Below are positions 43,954 through 53,378 of a DNA stretch of 64,000 bases, piece by piece (position 1 is the first letter of the stretch; each line of letters opens with the position of its first letter). The stretch covers positions 62,001-126,000 of the forward strand of contig CABIZF010000008.1 in the NCBI GenBank assembly GCA_902363135.1, given 5' to 3'. Below the pieces are notes generated by a model that saw only the letters and a list, made by a program, of their open reading frames with translations, did no database searches and was not told where the DNA came from. Origin of the DNA: Lachnospiraceae bacterium. GTDB taxonomy: Bacteria; Bacillota; Clostridia; Lachnospirales; Lachnospiraceae. Both the position numbers and the translations under genes were made by a program.

Positions 43954-46086
43954 ATGTATGTAATCAAAAAAGACGGAACAAATGAAGAATTTAATGTGCA
44001 GAAGATCATTGTCGCGGTCAACAAATCTGCGGCCCGGATTCTGTACAAATTTACCGATGAGGAGCTGAAGTTCCTCTGTGAGTTTGCACAGAGCAAGGCA
44101 GAGTCCTTACACAAGGAGGGCATCACGATTCAGGAGATGCACAACATCGTAGAGGGCGCCTTAGAGGCAGTGAATCCGGCAGTGGCAAAGAGCTACCGGG
44201 ACTACCGCAACTATAAGATGGACTTTATTCATATGATGGATGATGTCTATACGAAGAGCCAGTCGATCCGTTACATCGGAGACAAGAGCAATGCGAATAC
44301 GGACAGCGCACTCGTGGCGACGAAGCGCAGCCTGATTTTTAATGAGCTGAACAAGGAGCTGTACCGTAAGTTTTTCATGACCAGGGACGAGCTACAGGCG
44401 TGCAAGGACGGCTACATTTACATCCATGACCAGTCGGCGCGTCTCGACACGATGAACTGCTGCCTCTTCAATGTCGGGGATGTGCTTTCCGGCGGCTTTG
44501 AGATGGGAAATGTCTGGTATAATGAGCCGAAGACCTTAGATACCGCGTTCGATGTCATGGGCGATATCATCCTGAGCACGGCGGCGCAGCAGTATGGCGG
44601 ATTTACCGTGCCGGAGGTCGACAAGATCCTTGCCCCGTATGCGGAAAAGAGCTTCCGGAAATATAAAGAGGAATACATCGAGTATGCGGATCCGGCATGG
44701 CCGGATGTGGAGTCCCATGCGCTTCGCTACGCGCAGCAGAAGGTGCGCCGGGACTGCGACCAGGGCTGGCAGGGGATCGAGTATAAGCTGAATACCGTAG
44801 GCTCTTCCCGCGGCGACTATCCGTTTGTGACTGTGACCTTAGGGCTTGGCACGACCGAATTTGAAAAAATGATTTCCATGTCCCTGCTTGACGTACACCG
44901 TGGCGGGCAGGGCAGACCGGGAAATAAGAAGCCGGTGCTCTTCCCGAAGATCGTATTTTTGTATGATGAGGCGCTGCACGGACCGGGCGGAAGCTGCGAG
45001 GAGGTCTTTGAAAAAGGTGTGGAGTGCTCCTCAAAGACGATGTATCCGGACTGGCTGTCTCTGACCGGTGAGGGATACATTTCCAGTATGTATAAAAAGT
45101 ATAAAAAAGTCATCAGCCCGATGGGATGCCGTGCATTTCTGAGCCCGTGGTATGAGCGCGGCGGTATGGAGCCGGCAGATGAGAATGATACGCCGGTATT
45201 TGTGGGGCGCTTCAATATCGGAGCAGTCAGCCTGCATCTGCCGATGATTCTTGCAAAGGCGCGGGCGGAGAGCCGGGACTTCTATGAGGTGCTCGATGAG
45301 TATCTGGAGATGATCCGTCGTCTGCACATCCGCACATATGATTATTTAGGAGAGATGCGTGCCTCCACGAACCCGCTCGGCTACTGCGAGGGTGGTTTCT
45401 ATGGCGGTCATCTGAAGCCGGGCGAGAAGATCAAGAAGCTCTTAAAGCCGATGACGGCGTCCTTTGGCATCACTGCATTAAATGAGCTGCAGGAGCTTTA
45501 CAATGGAAAATCGATTGCAGAAGACGGGCAGTTCGCGCTGGAGACACTGCGTCACATCAATGACAGGGTAGCGGAATTCAAAAAGGAGGACGGCTGGCTG
45601 TATGCGATTTATGGTACGCCGGCAGAGAGCCTTTGTGGCCTGCAGGTCGAGCAGTTCCGCAAGAAATACGGGATCATCGAGAATGTTTCCGACCGTCCGT
45701 ATGTGAGCAACAGCTTCCACTGCCATGTCACGGAAGATCTGACGCCGATCGAGAAGCAGGATCTCGAGGGACGTTTCTGGGAGCTGTGCAACGGCGGCAA
45801 GATCCAGTACGTGCGCTATCCGATCGACTATAATATAGAAGCAATCAAGAGCCTGATCCGCCGTGCGATGGTGCTCGGCTTTTATGAGGGAGTCAACCTC
45901 TCACTTGCGTACTGCGACGACTGTGGTCATCAGGAGCTGGAGATGGACGTCTGCCCAAAGTGCGGATCGCACAACCTGACGAAGATCGACCGGATGAATG
46001 GTTACCTCTCCTACAGCCGTGTACACGGCGACACCCGATTGAATGCAGCGAAGATGGCTGAGATCGCAGAACGAAAGAGTATGTAA
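43954..46086 (+). CDS. nrdD: Anaerobic ribonucleoside-triphosphate reductase
   Basis: 710 residues. It makes deoxynucleotides anaerobically with a glycyl radical. An N-terminal ATP-cone (YVIKKDGTNEEFNVQKII, about 1-90), the ten-stranded barrel core with DQSARLDTMNCC and CEGGFYGGH, a C-terminal zinc site CDDCGH...CPKCGS, and the glycyl-radical loop RMNGYLSYSR are present. ATG 43954 follows AAGGAG. The activase nrdG is not next to it in this window. A B12-independent reductase is consistent with an anaerobe. Confidence 0.95.
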   Translation: MYVIKKDGTNEEFNVQKIIVAVNKSAARILYKFTDEELKFLCEFAQSKAESLHKEGITIQEMHNIVEGALEAVNPAVAKSYRDYRNYKMDFIHMMDDVYTKSQSIRYIGDKSNANTDSALVATKRSLIFNELNKELYRKFFMTRDELQACKDGYIYIHDQSARLDTMNCCLFNVGDVLSGGFEMGNVWYNEPKTLDTAFDVMGDIILSTAAQQYGGFTVPEVDKILAPYAEKSFRKYKEEYIEYADPAWPDVESHALRYAQQKVRRDCDQGWQGIEYKLNTVGSSRGDYPFVTVTLGLGTTEFEKMISMSLLDVHRGGQGRPGNKKPVLFPKIVFLYDEALHGPGGSCEEVFEKGVECSSKTMYPDWLSLTGEGYISSMYKKYKKVISPMGCRAFLSPWYERGGMEPADENDTPVFVGRFNIGAVSLHLPMILAKARAESRDFYEVLDEYLEMIRRLHIRTYDYLGEMRASTNPLGYCEGGFYGGHLKPGEKIKKLLKPMTASFGITALNELQELYNGKSIAEDGQFALETLRHINDRVAEFKKEDGWLYAIYGTPAESLCGLQVEQFRKKYGIIENVSDRPYVSNSFHCHVTEDLTPIEKQDLEGRFWELCNGGKIQYVRYPIDYNIEAIKSLIRRAMVLGFYEGVNLSLAYCDDCGHQELEMDVCPKCGSHNLTKIDRMNGYLSYSRVHGDTRLNAAKMAEIAERKSM

Positions 46087-46124
46087 TAAAAACTTAAAAC
46101 TTTTTAAAAAAAATGTGACAACTA

Positions 46125-46153
46125 TTGCCAATTAAAAAAATGCATGGTATGAT
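46125..46153 (+). promoter_or_regulatory. Promoter upstream of the SH3 lipoprotein gene
   Basis: TTGCCA, a 17-bp spacer and TATGAT, about 160 bp before the start codon. Confidence 0.6.
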
Positions 46154-46189
46154 GCATACAGATTTGAAATAGTACAGATAGGCAAATGT

Positions 46190-46217
46190 TTCGCATTCGC
46201 GGTATAATGAATGCGAA
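46190..46217. promoter_or_regulatory. Inverted repeat enclosing a TATAAT box
   Basis: TTCGCATT and AATGCGAA, perfect 8-bp arms, flank 12 bp containing TATAAT (46203-46208). The layout suits a repressor operator over a second promoter, though the matching -35 is weak. Confidence 0.45.
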
Positions 46218-46312
46218 TGAAGGGGAGACTGTTCAAAAGGATATTGCAGCGATACTATCAGTGGCGGATGACCGCTGGTAGGGGAGTAAAATGAGAATGG
46301 AGGGCAACAATT

Positions 46313-47131
46313 ATGAAGAACAGAAATAAAAAGGTATTATTTGCACTGATGCTGGGATGTTCCATTACCTTAATGGCGACCGGCTGTGATAAGCTGAAAA
46401 AGGAGCCGGAGACCGAGACGGAGGCGCCGACGGAGGCACCGACCGAGAAGCAGACGGAGACAGAGAGTGAGACGGAAGCGCCGACGGAGGCACCGACCGA
46501 GAAGCAGACGGAGACCGAGACCGAATCGGAGACCCAGCCGCAGAATCTGACAGCAGAAGAAGAGCTGGCACAGGCGAAGGAGTATGATCAGCTCAAGTCC
46601 ATGTATGCAAAGGATGACATCAATGTCCGCACGAAGCCGGGTACTGATGATTCCAGCGAGATTTTCAGCAGCTTCGCACAGGGTGATCAGATCGTAGTGG
46701 TCGGCGAGACCACGAACTGGTATGAGGTCGATGTAGACGGCTATGAGGAACACGGATATGTATCCAAGCAGTTCGTATCTGAGGAGGTCGTAGCTCCGAA
46801 GACAGATGAGGAGCGTCAGCAGGCGATCGAGCAGGAGCTCAGTGGGCAGACCGCAGCGAACACAGACGGCACGGCAGCATCCGCGGCGACTTCTTCTGAC
46901 AGTTCATCGGTAGATGCAGAGTATGGCGTAGGCGCATTTGCAGAGTCCTTCCCGATTCAGGCAGCGACGGGCGCAAATGTCCGCAAGACTCCGTCTCAGG
47001 ACGGCGAGATTATCCAGACGATCGGTTCCGGAGAGACTGTGACAGCACTCGGAGAGACAGACCGCTGGTATAAGGTCGACATCAACGGAACGATCGGTTA
47101 TGTAAATAAGAACCTGTTCAATGCACAGTAA
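46313..47131 (+). CDS. SH3-domain lipoprotein 1
   Basis: 272 residues. Lipobox LMATGC (Cys about 25) is followed by a Glu/Thr/Pro linker with an 18-residue unit repeated twice. Two bacterial SH3 domains follow: YAKDDINVRTKPGT...GYVSKQF (about 98-155) and GANVRKTPSQDGE...GYVNKNLF (about 220-270). Such domains bind peptidoglycan or other surface partners. GGAGGG precedes the ATG. It is a paralogue of the lipoprotein at 51696 in signal, linker and domains. Confidence 0.88.
   Translation: MKNRNKKVLFALMLGCSITLMATGCDKLKKEPETETEAPTEAPTEKQTETESETEAPTEAPTEKQTETETESETQPQNLTAEEELAQAKEYDQLKSMYAKDDINVRTKPGTDDSSEIFSSFAQGDQIVVVGETTNWYEVDVDGYEEHGYVSKQFVSEEVVAPKTDEERQQAIEQELSGQTAANTDGTAASAATSSDSSSVDAEYGVGAFAESFPIQAATGANVRKTPSQDGEIIQTIGSGETVTALGETDRWYKVDINGTIGYVNKNLFNAQ
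46413..46520 (+). repeat. 54-bp tandem repeat in SH3 lipoprotein 1
   Basis: Two 18-codon units of the type ETEAPTEAPTEKQTETES, nearly identical at DNA level, forming an acidic linker prone to copy-number change. Confidence 0.8.
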
Positions 47132-47199
47132 GCAGTGACACAGATATTCCGTCGGCATGGCTGTACGGCCCGTTGTCTGCGGAAATAGATCAGCATGAC

Positions 47200-47249
47200 A
47201 GACGGTATCTTTCTTCAGGAGACATTCCGAAGAACGGTACCGTCTTTTT
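47200..47249 (+). terminator. Terminator of the SH3 lipoprotein 1 gene
   Basis: AGACGGTA...TACCGTCT outer stem, with an inner TTCTTC/GAAGAA stem, and TTTTT after. Confidence 0.7.
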
Positions 47250-47274
47250 AAATCTTATCTTTTCCTTAACCATA

Positions 47275-47303
47275 TTGACCAACCGGCTGCTTTATAGTAT
47301 AAA
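47275..47303 (+). promoter_or_regulatory. Promoter of the GntR-ABC operon
   Basis: TTGACC, a 17-bp spacer and TATAAA. A GntR operator may overlap but no clear palindrome is visible. Confidence 0.65.
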
Positions 47304-47344
47304 ACAGGTGTACTACATGGAATAATACACTGGAAGGAGACCAG

Positions 47345-47761
47345 ATGATAGCGATCGATGTGCAAAGCAGGAAGCCGATTTATGAACAGATCGTAGAGCG
47401 GTTCGAGACGCTGATTGTGAGCGGTGTGCTTGCGCCGGACAGTCAGCTGCCGTCTGTACGCGCGCTGGCTATGGAGCTTTCGATTAATCCGAATACGATA
47501 CAGAAGGCATACACGATGCTGGAACAGGAAAGATTTATTTATCCCGTCAGGGGACGTGGAAATTTTGTTTCCGGTGATGAGACGCTGAAGAAGAAAAAGC
47601 AGGAGCGGGTCTATTGCTCCTTACAGGAGCTGGTCAGGCAGGGAAAGACACTGGAAATTCCGCAGGAGGCGTTCATCAGCCGGGTGCGGGAATATTATGA
47701 ACGCGAATCGCAAGGCGACGGTCACATTTACTGTGAAAAAGAAGAGGAGGGAGCAAAATGA
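47345..47761 (+). CDS. GntR-family regulator, YtrA type
   Basis: 138 residues. A winged-helix GntR domain (about 8-75: YEQIVERFETLIVSGVLAPDSQLPSVRALAMELSINPNTIQKAY) has only a short C-terminal helix region, as in YtrA-type regulators. These usually repress their own ABC-transporter operon until a wall or membrane stress is sensed. The stop overlaps the ATPase ATG by 4 bp. Confidence 0.9.
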   Translation: MIAIDVQSRKPIYEQIVERFETLIVSGVLAPDSQLPSVRALAMELSINPNTIQKAYTMLEQERFIYPVRGRGNFVSGDETLKKKKQERVYCSLQELVRQGKTLEIPQEAFISRVREYYERESQGDGHIYCEKEEEGAK

Positions 47762-48660
47762 TCGAGATCGAGGACGTATCAAAGCAGTTTGACAGGATTG
47801 TGGCACTGGATCGGGTCAGCGCCCAGATCGAGGAGAACTGCATTTTTGGTCTGGTCGGGACGAACGGGGCAGGAAAGAGTACACTGCTGCGGATCATCAG
47901 CGGCGTACTGCATCCAGATCACGGACAGGTGCGGATTGATGGATATCCGGTATGGGAGAATCCAAGAGCAAAGGGACGGCTTTGCTTTCTGGCAGATACG
48001 GCATATTTTTTTGCGAATGCGACGCCGCGTTCGATGGGGGAGTATTACCGTGTGCTCTACCCTGGATTTGATTCGGGGCGATATGAGGAGCTGCTGGAGC
48101 GGTTTGAACTGGATCCAAAGCGGAAGCTCTCTACCTTTTCAAAAGGAATGAAAAAGCAGGTATCGGTGCTTCTGGGGCTTTGCACGAATACCGAATATCT
48201 GCTCTGTGATGAGACCTTTGACGGACTGGATCCTGTCATGCGGCAGGCAGTAAAAAGCCTGCTTGCCGCGGAGATCTTAAGCCGGAAGTTTACACCGGTG
48301 CTTGCTTCTCACAGCCTGCGGGAGATCGAAGACATCTGCGATCATGTAGGGCTGCTGCATCGGGGCGGGATTCTGTTTGCAAAAGATGTCGATGAGATGA
48401 AGCTGGATATTCACAAGGTGCAGTGCGTGATACCGGATCCGGTGCAGGAAGCAGCATTTCTGAATGCGCTCCCGGTGCTGCACTATGAGAAGCGCGGCTC
48501 GCTGCTGACGGTCATTGTGCGCGGCACTAGGGCGGAGCTGGAGCAAAAGCTGCTGGAGCAGCAGCCGCTTTTTTCTGAGATCCTTCCTTTGACGCTCGAA
48601 GAAATTTTTATCAGTGAAACGGAGGTGGCAGGGTATGACGTCCGCAATCTCATTTACTAA
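47758..48660 (+). CDS. ABC transporter ATP-binding protein
   Basis: 300 residues. Walker A GTNGAGKST, signature-like TFSKGMKKQVSVLLGL, and Walker B YLLCDETFDGLD. The C-terminal 80 residues form the extra domain seen in YtrB/multidrug ATPases. It energises the permease encoded next, with which it overlaps by 26 bp. Confidence 0.92.
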   Translation: MIEIEDVSKQFDRIVALDRVSAQIEENCIFGLVGTNGAGKSTLLRIISGVLHPDHGQVRIDGYPVWENPRAKGRLCFLADTAYFFANATPRSMGEYYRVLYPGFDSGRYEELLERFELDPKRKLSTFSKGMKKQVSVLLGLCTNTEYLLCDETFDGLDPVMRQAVKSLLAAEILSRKFTPVLASHSLREIEDICDHVGLLHRGGILFAKDVDEMKLDIHKVQCVIPDPVQEAAFLNALPVLHYEKRGSLLTVIVRGTRAELEQKLLEQQPLFSEILPLTLEEIFISETEVAGYDVRNLIY

Positions 48661-50638
48661 GCTCATCCGGACAGAACGGAAGCAGCTCATGTGGCTGACG
48701 GTCTTGCAGGCAGTCGCATTTGCGCTGTCGGTTCCGCTGTTTGTACTTATGAATATGGCGGTGGCGCTTGAGGATCAGAAAACTGCGTGGGTGGACGCAG
48801 ATGCGAAGGTGATGCTGGAGGTGCTCAGTGCGAGCATGGGGCTGGATCGGTATCCGGATGTGCTGCTGGCGCTGATATTCGGAGTTATTGCTGCACTTGG
48901 CGCTTTTTGCTATGTGCATTCCAGAGAAAAACTGGACTTTTACCACAGTCTGCCATTGCGACGGAATCGCTTTTTCCTTGTGCGCAGCATGGCGGTCGTG
49001 GAGACCTATGCGGGTACCTATGCGCTGGCACTTGTATGCGGCCTTCTGATTGGCGGGCTGTATCATGCATTCTCAGTGACGGTTCTCATAGAGACGGCGG
49101 TTACATTTGTCCGGAATCTGCTGTTTTTCTGCTGCAGCTATGCGGGAACGCTGGTAGCGGTCATGCTGACGGGCAAGCTGTTGACGACGCTTTGTGCACT
49201 TGCAGTCTTTTTCGGATATCTTCCGCTGCTGCTGATAGTAGTGATCGGTTATTTTGTAGATTCCTTTCTGACGACCTGCGTGAATACGGAATGGCTGTGG
49301 ATGAGCAATCAATTTCAGACATTGAAATTTACATCGCCGTGGGCTTTCTGTATGACATGGGGGAATGGCAGGGAGGCCGGTGCGGTCGGCGTGACCGGGC
49401 GATGGCCGAGTATCACGGGGATCTGTCAGCTGGTGGCGATTACGGCGTTGCTCTTTTGTCTGGCGCTTGTGCTCTACCGGTATCGAAAAAGTGAGACAGC
49501 GGGCAGTGCGCTTGCGTTTGTACGGCTGGAAGGTATCATTAAGATCCTGATTGCGGTTCCGGTGGCGCTCGTCGGTGCAATTCTGATTCACAGTATGATC
49601 CCGTCGGTTTTGTGGGAGCTGGCTGCGATTCTGGTATCAGGCACGTTGGTTTGTTTCCTGATGGAATTTATTTATCGTTGGGATATTCACCAGATATTGA
49701 TGCATAAATGGCATATTGCGGTGTCGGTTGGCATGGCGCTTGTGATCTTTTTCGGCTTTCGCTATGATGTGCTCGGGTACAATACCTTTCTTCCGGCACA
49801 GGATGAGGTTGCATCGATGGCGGTGCGAAGCCTGTTTACAGCCTGGAGCTATCCGGTGCAGGAGAAGGCGAACCGGAATGATGAGCAGCTTGCCCTGGAC
49901 TATCTGGAAAATGCCAACGTGGATCTTTTGTATCCACTGGCAGAAAACGGAGTGGAAAATCAGCGAAGCAAACAGAAAAATCCGGAGGATTATCTGGACG
50001 ATACCGTGTGGGTTGATGTAAAATACACACTGAAAAACGGAAACGAAATCTACCGGAGCTATGAGGTCGCGTACGACATATACAGTCAGTGCATGGAGGA
50101 GCTGCTTAAGGATACGGAGTATCGCAGGCGGATGTATCCGATTCTGACATGGGATGCGGATGAGATCGTTGGCATCAGCGGAAATTTTCCCCAGGGAGAT
50201 ATTCCGGAGCTGTATTCCTATGCAGATATTCAGGTCGTGCCGGGAGAGGCCACCGTATGGGGAGCGCAGAGCATATCCGAGCCCGAGACAGAGTGGATTC
50301 CGGACCAGCTTGCAGCAGCCGGTCTGGAGGAGGCTGAGACGATGACACAGGAGGATTCATTTTCTGCGGAAGAGCCGGCGGCCCGCACGGTGGGTGCAGA
50401 TCTGTCGCTGCATATTGAAGTACCGGTGAAGGATCTGGCGGCGATGCTTGAGGCCTACCAGAAGGATCTGAGCATGCTCAGCTTTTCCGAGATTGACGAG
50501 GCAAATTGCGTGCTGCACTTCCAGAACAGAGGACAGGCCGGAAGCAGTTGGAATTCGGAGCAGTATCCGATCAGCGGAGATTTTAAAAATACGATCCGGC
50601 TGCTTGCAAAGCTGGTAGAGGAGCAGAATCAGAAGTAA
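48635..50638 (+). CDS. ABC transporter permease, large multi-span protein with soluble C-terminus
   Basis: 667 residues. About eight membrane helices lie in the first 390 residues. After the last helix (about 375-395) there is a soluble domain of about 270 residues that is acidic and lacks catalytic motifs. With the GntR regulator and ATPase it forms a YtrA-like export or stress module. I start at ATG 48635 behind GGAGGTGGCAGGGT; an upstream in-frame ATG at 48614 is less well placed. Cargo unknown. Confidence 0.85.
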   Translation: MTSAISFTKLIRTERKQLMWLTVLQAVAFALSVPLFVLMNMAVALEDQKTAWVDADAKVMLEVLSASMGLDRYPDVLLALIFGVIAALGAFCYVHSREKLDFYHSLPLRRNRFFLVRSMAVVETYAGTYALALVCGLLIGGLYHAFSVTVLIETAVTFVRNLLFFCCSYAGTLVAVMLTGKLLTTLCALAVFFGYLPLLLIVVIGYFVDSFLTTCVNTEWLWMSNQFQTLKFTSPWAFCMTWGNGREAGAVGVTGRWPSITGICQLVAITALLFCLALVLYRYRKSETAGSALAFVRLEGIIKILIAVPVALVGAILIHSMIPSVLWELAAILVSGTLVCFLMEFIYRWDIHQILMHKWHIAVSVGMALVIFFGFRYDVLGYNTFLPAQDEVASMAVRSLFTAWSYPVQEKANRNDEQLALDYLENANVDLLYPLAENGVENQRSKQKNPEDYLDDTVWVDVKYTLKNGNEIYRSYEVAYDIYSQCMEELLKDTEYRRRMYPILTWDADEIVGISGNFPQGDIPELYSYADIQVVPGEATVWGAQSISEPETEWIPDQLAAAGLEEAETMTQEDSFSAEEPAARTVGADLSLHIEVPVKDLAAMLEAYQKDLSMLSFSEIDEANCVLHFQNRGQAGSSWNSEQYPISGDFKNTIRLLAKLVEEQNQK

Positions 50639-50649
50639 GAAGGGATATT

Positions 50650-51537
50650 ATGTTTGGAGAATGCCATGCGCATATGATTATGGATGGCGTCAATTATAAA
50701 AAGGCAGTGGCGCAGCACAAAGACGGAGTGGTAGATGCAGTCATCCGGCAGCGTTTTGAGGAATATACAAAAAGGGGGATTTTCTTTATCCGGGATGGAG
50801 GAGATGCCTGCGGCGTGTCAAAGCGGGCAGCACAGCTGGCCTGTGAATACGGGATCACGTATCGGACACCTGTTTTTGCGCTCCATAAGAGGGGGCATTA
50901 CGGTGGCATCGTCGGCCTGCCTTTTTCGGACTTTTCAGAGTACCGGGACAGGATTGCGCAGGTGCGGACGCAGGGCGGGCATTTTATTAAGCTCATGTTC
51001 TCTGGCATTCTGGACTTCTCCAGAGGCGGTGCGATGACAGAGGCTCCGCTGCAAAGAGACGAGATCCGGGAGCTGATCCATATCGCGCACGAGGAAGGAT
51101 TTTCTGTGATGGCACATGTAAATGGCGCAGCGCCTGTGCTGGCAGCGGTGGAGGCTGGTGTGGATTCAGTAGAGCACGGAAATTTTCTCGACGAAGAGGC
51201 GCTGCAGGCACTGTCAGAGAGCCGTACCGTCTGGGTACCGACCTACGTGACGATCACGAACCTGATCGGGAGCGGACGTTTTGATGACAGGGCGCTTGAG
51301 CAGCTGAAGAAGGAGGCAGGCGCGCGGATCCGCAGAGGGTTTGCCCTAGGGGCGAATATTGCCATCGGAAGCGATGCCGGAGCCTATCGGGTTCTGCACG
51401 GACAGGGGCTTTTGGACGAATATCGGGAGCTTTCTGCACTTCTGACAGCTCCGCGGGACGGGGCTGCCGCGGTGTCCCAAAAGGAGCTGGATGCAAGGTT
51501 TCTGGCTGCAGAAAAGCGGATCCGGGAGCGGTTCTGA
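50650..51537 (+). CDS. Amidohydrolase-family protein
   Basis: 295 residues. The metal-site series of the amidohydrolase superfamily is visible: GECHAHMIMDG (HxH, residues 5-7), FIKLMFSG (possible carbamylated Lys), MAHVNG, VEHGNF, and IGSDAGAY (Asp). Related proteins hydrolyse amides, imidazolonepropionate or N-acyl amino acids; the substrate is not deducible. It follows the permease after 11 bp and may be in the same transcript. Confidence 0.88.
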   Translation: MFGECHAHMIMDGVNYKKAVAQHKDGVVDAVIRQRFEEYTKRGIFFIRDGGDACGVSKRAAQLACEYGITYRTPVFALHKRGHYGGIVGLPFSDFSEYRDRIAQVRTQGGHFIKLMFSGILDFSRGGAMTEAPLQRDEIRELIHIAHEEGFSVMAHVNGAAPVLAAVEAGVDSVEHGNFLDEEALQALSESRTVWVPTYVTITNLIGSGRFDDRALEQLKKEAGARIRRGFALGANIAIGSDAGAYRVLHGQGLLDEYRELSALLTAPRDGAAAVSQKELDARFLAAEKRIRERF

Positions 51538-51592
51538 CCTGTTACAAAACTATTAAGAATCCCCGGAAAATGTGAAAACGTCAGTATGTGAC

Positions 51593-51621
51593 TTGTACAT
51601 CCTTTAAATGTGTGGTATGAT
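51593..51621 (+). promoter_or_regulatory. Promoter of the SH3 lipoprotein 2 gene
   Basis: TTGTAC, a 17-bp spacer and TATGAT, 74 bp before the start. Confidence 0.65.
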
Positions 51622-51695
51622 CTGATAGTATGGTATTGAATCAATACCTGTTTTTTGAGTGCATCAGAACATGAACAGAAAATGGAGGGTGTGAC

Positions 51696-53264
51696 ATGTT
51701 AAACAGAAGAGTGAAGAGAGTTTTGCTGGCTCTTGGGATGTCACTGGCCATTGTGAGCCTTACGACAGGCTGCAGTATGCTGAAGAAGCAGCCGGAGACA
51801 GAGTCTGAGACGGAAAAGCAGACAGAGAAGCAGACCGCGCCGGAGTCTGAGTCGGAGACCGAATCAGAAACAGAGCTGCAAACAGAGATTGCTTATACAT
51901 CACAGGATAAAAGTATTCAGATTACACTGCCGGATGACACCTGGAAGGTGACCCAGGATGCGGATGAGATGCGGGTATTTTCTTCCGGATCGGCGGCCAT
52001 GATTAATATTGTCCACGCCGCAGATCAGACCCAGATGAAGAATCTTTCCGTCTCGGAGTCGGAGGATGCCCTGAAGGAGAGCCTGACGAAGCAGTATCCG
52101 AATGCGAATGCATTTGAGGTGGAAGATTTTAAGACGGCGACGTCCGGGACACTGACGATTTATGAATATGTTGTGAAATACAATGCGACGAGCATGTGGG
52201 CGTACTCCGTGACTTATGGTATTTTTGCCGGGAATGAGGCATATGTCATACAGGGTACTGTGACGGATGACAATAAAGTACTTCTTGCAGCGGTGCAGAA
52301 GTCTGTGGAGAGCTTTCAGGTACTGAACAACACCGTATTTCAGGCGGTGAAGAACGGCAAGCTCGTTCAGACACAGACGGAGAGTGAGACGACTAAGGGC
52401 GAGAGCGAACAGGATGCAGATACAGAGCTCAAGTCGCTGACGGATTATAGTACCTCTGCGACTCTGTATGCGAATGATGATGTCAACATTCGCAGCACGC
52501 CGAGTACAGAATCACAGGAGAACATCATCGGTTCCTTCAGTTCCGGTGACCAGGTGACCGTCATCGGAGAGACATCCTCATGGTTCAAGGTCAACGTAAA
52601 TGGCAATATCGGCTACATCAGCAAGCAGTTCCTTGTAAAGAACCAGCCATCCACTTCGACCCCTCAGTCGGAGACGAGTGCGTCGACCGGTACGGACAGT
52701 ACAGCGTCGGATTCGACAAAGGTCAGCGCTGAGATGAACAGCAAGGTCGATTATGGCTCTTCCACGACCTTATATACGACGACGGATGTCAATGTACGAT
52801 CTCAGCCGGGGACGAGCAGCGGCCTTGTGGACAGTCTCGGAAGCGGACAGTCGCTGCAGGTCATCGGGGAGACGGACAATTGGTACGTTGTTTCGATCAA
52901 TGGTACGACCGGATATATTTCCAAATCCTATGTGAGCTCCACACAGAGCAGCACATCCGGAAGCAGCAGTACATCCGGCAACAGCGGCTCCGGTAACAGT
53001 AGCTCCGGCAACAACGGTTCCGGCAACAGCGGTTCCGGAAGCAGCACATCCAATACCGGTACGGTCAGCGGTACGGTTATTGGCACGACGATGGACAGCA
53101 TTACGATTCAGGGCGACGATGGCAATACATACACGATCAATACGTCGGATGCGAATGTCAGCACCACGGATGGTCTGTATGACGGTCTGTATATCAGCGC
53201 AAACATCGACTACTCCAATTCTACGAGCAGCGGACTGTATGCGACGAGTGTGACCGGACACTAG
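51696..53264 (+). CDS. SH3-domain lipoprotein 2
   Basis: 522 residues. Lipobox LTTGC (Cys about 26), a Glu/Thr linker, a globular part (about 65-215) with an alpha/beta look, then two SH3 domains (ANDDVNIRSTPS...GYISKQFL, about 262-310; TTTDVNVRSQPGT...GYISKSYV, about 363-410). A Ser/Gly/Asn linker follows, and a final small beta domain (GTVIGTTMDSITIQGDDG). It shares signal, linker and SH3 type with the lipoprotein at 46313. Likely wall-associated. Confidence 0.88.
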   Translation: MLNRRVKRVLLALGMSLAIVSLTTGCSMLKKQPETESETEKQTEKQTAPESESETESETELQTEIAYTSQDKSIQITLPDDTWKVTQDADEMRVFSSGSAAMINIVHAADQTQMKNLSVSESEDALKESLTKQYPNANAFEVEDFKTATSGTLTIYEYVVKYNATSMWAYSVTYGIFAGNEAYVIQGTVTDDNKVLLAAVQKSVESFQVLNNTVFQAVKNGKLVQTQTESETTKGESEQDADTELKSLTDYSTSATLYANDDVNIRSTPSTESQENIIGSFSSGDQVTVIGETSSWFKVNVNGNIGYISKQFLVKNQPSTSTPQSETSASTGTDSTASDSTKVSAEMNSKVDYGSSTTLYTTTDVNVRSQPGTSSGLVDSLGSGQSLQVIGETDNWYVVSINGTTGYISKSYVSSTQSSTSGSSSTSGNSGSGNSSSGNNGSGNSGSGSSTSNTGTVSGTVIGTTMDSITIQGDDGNTYTINTSDANVSTTDGLYDGLYISANIDYSNSTSSGLYATSVTGH

Positions 53265-53281
53265 TACATGATTGAAAGACC

Positions 53282-53317
53282 GGAGCGTCTTCTGCCGGAA
53301 GCGGGCGGGAGGCGCTC
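53282..53317 (+). terminator. Possible terminator of the SH3 lipoprotein 2 gene
   Basis: GGAGCG...CGCTCC stem with a GC-rich loop, but only TTCT follows. Confidence 0.4.
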
Positions 53318-53378
53318 CTTCTACTACACAGGAAATGATGTCCTGTAAGCAAAAATGCTTCAAGAGGGAGAGAAGAGC

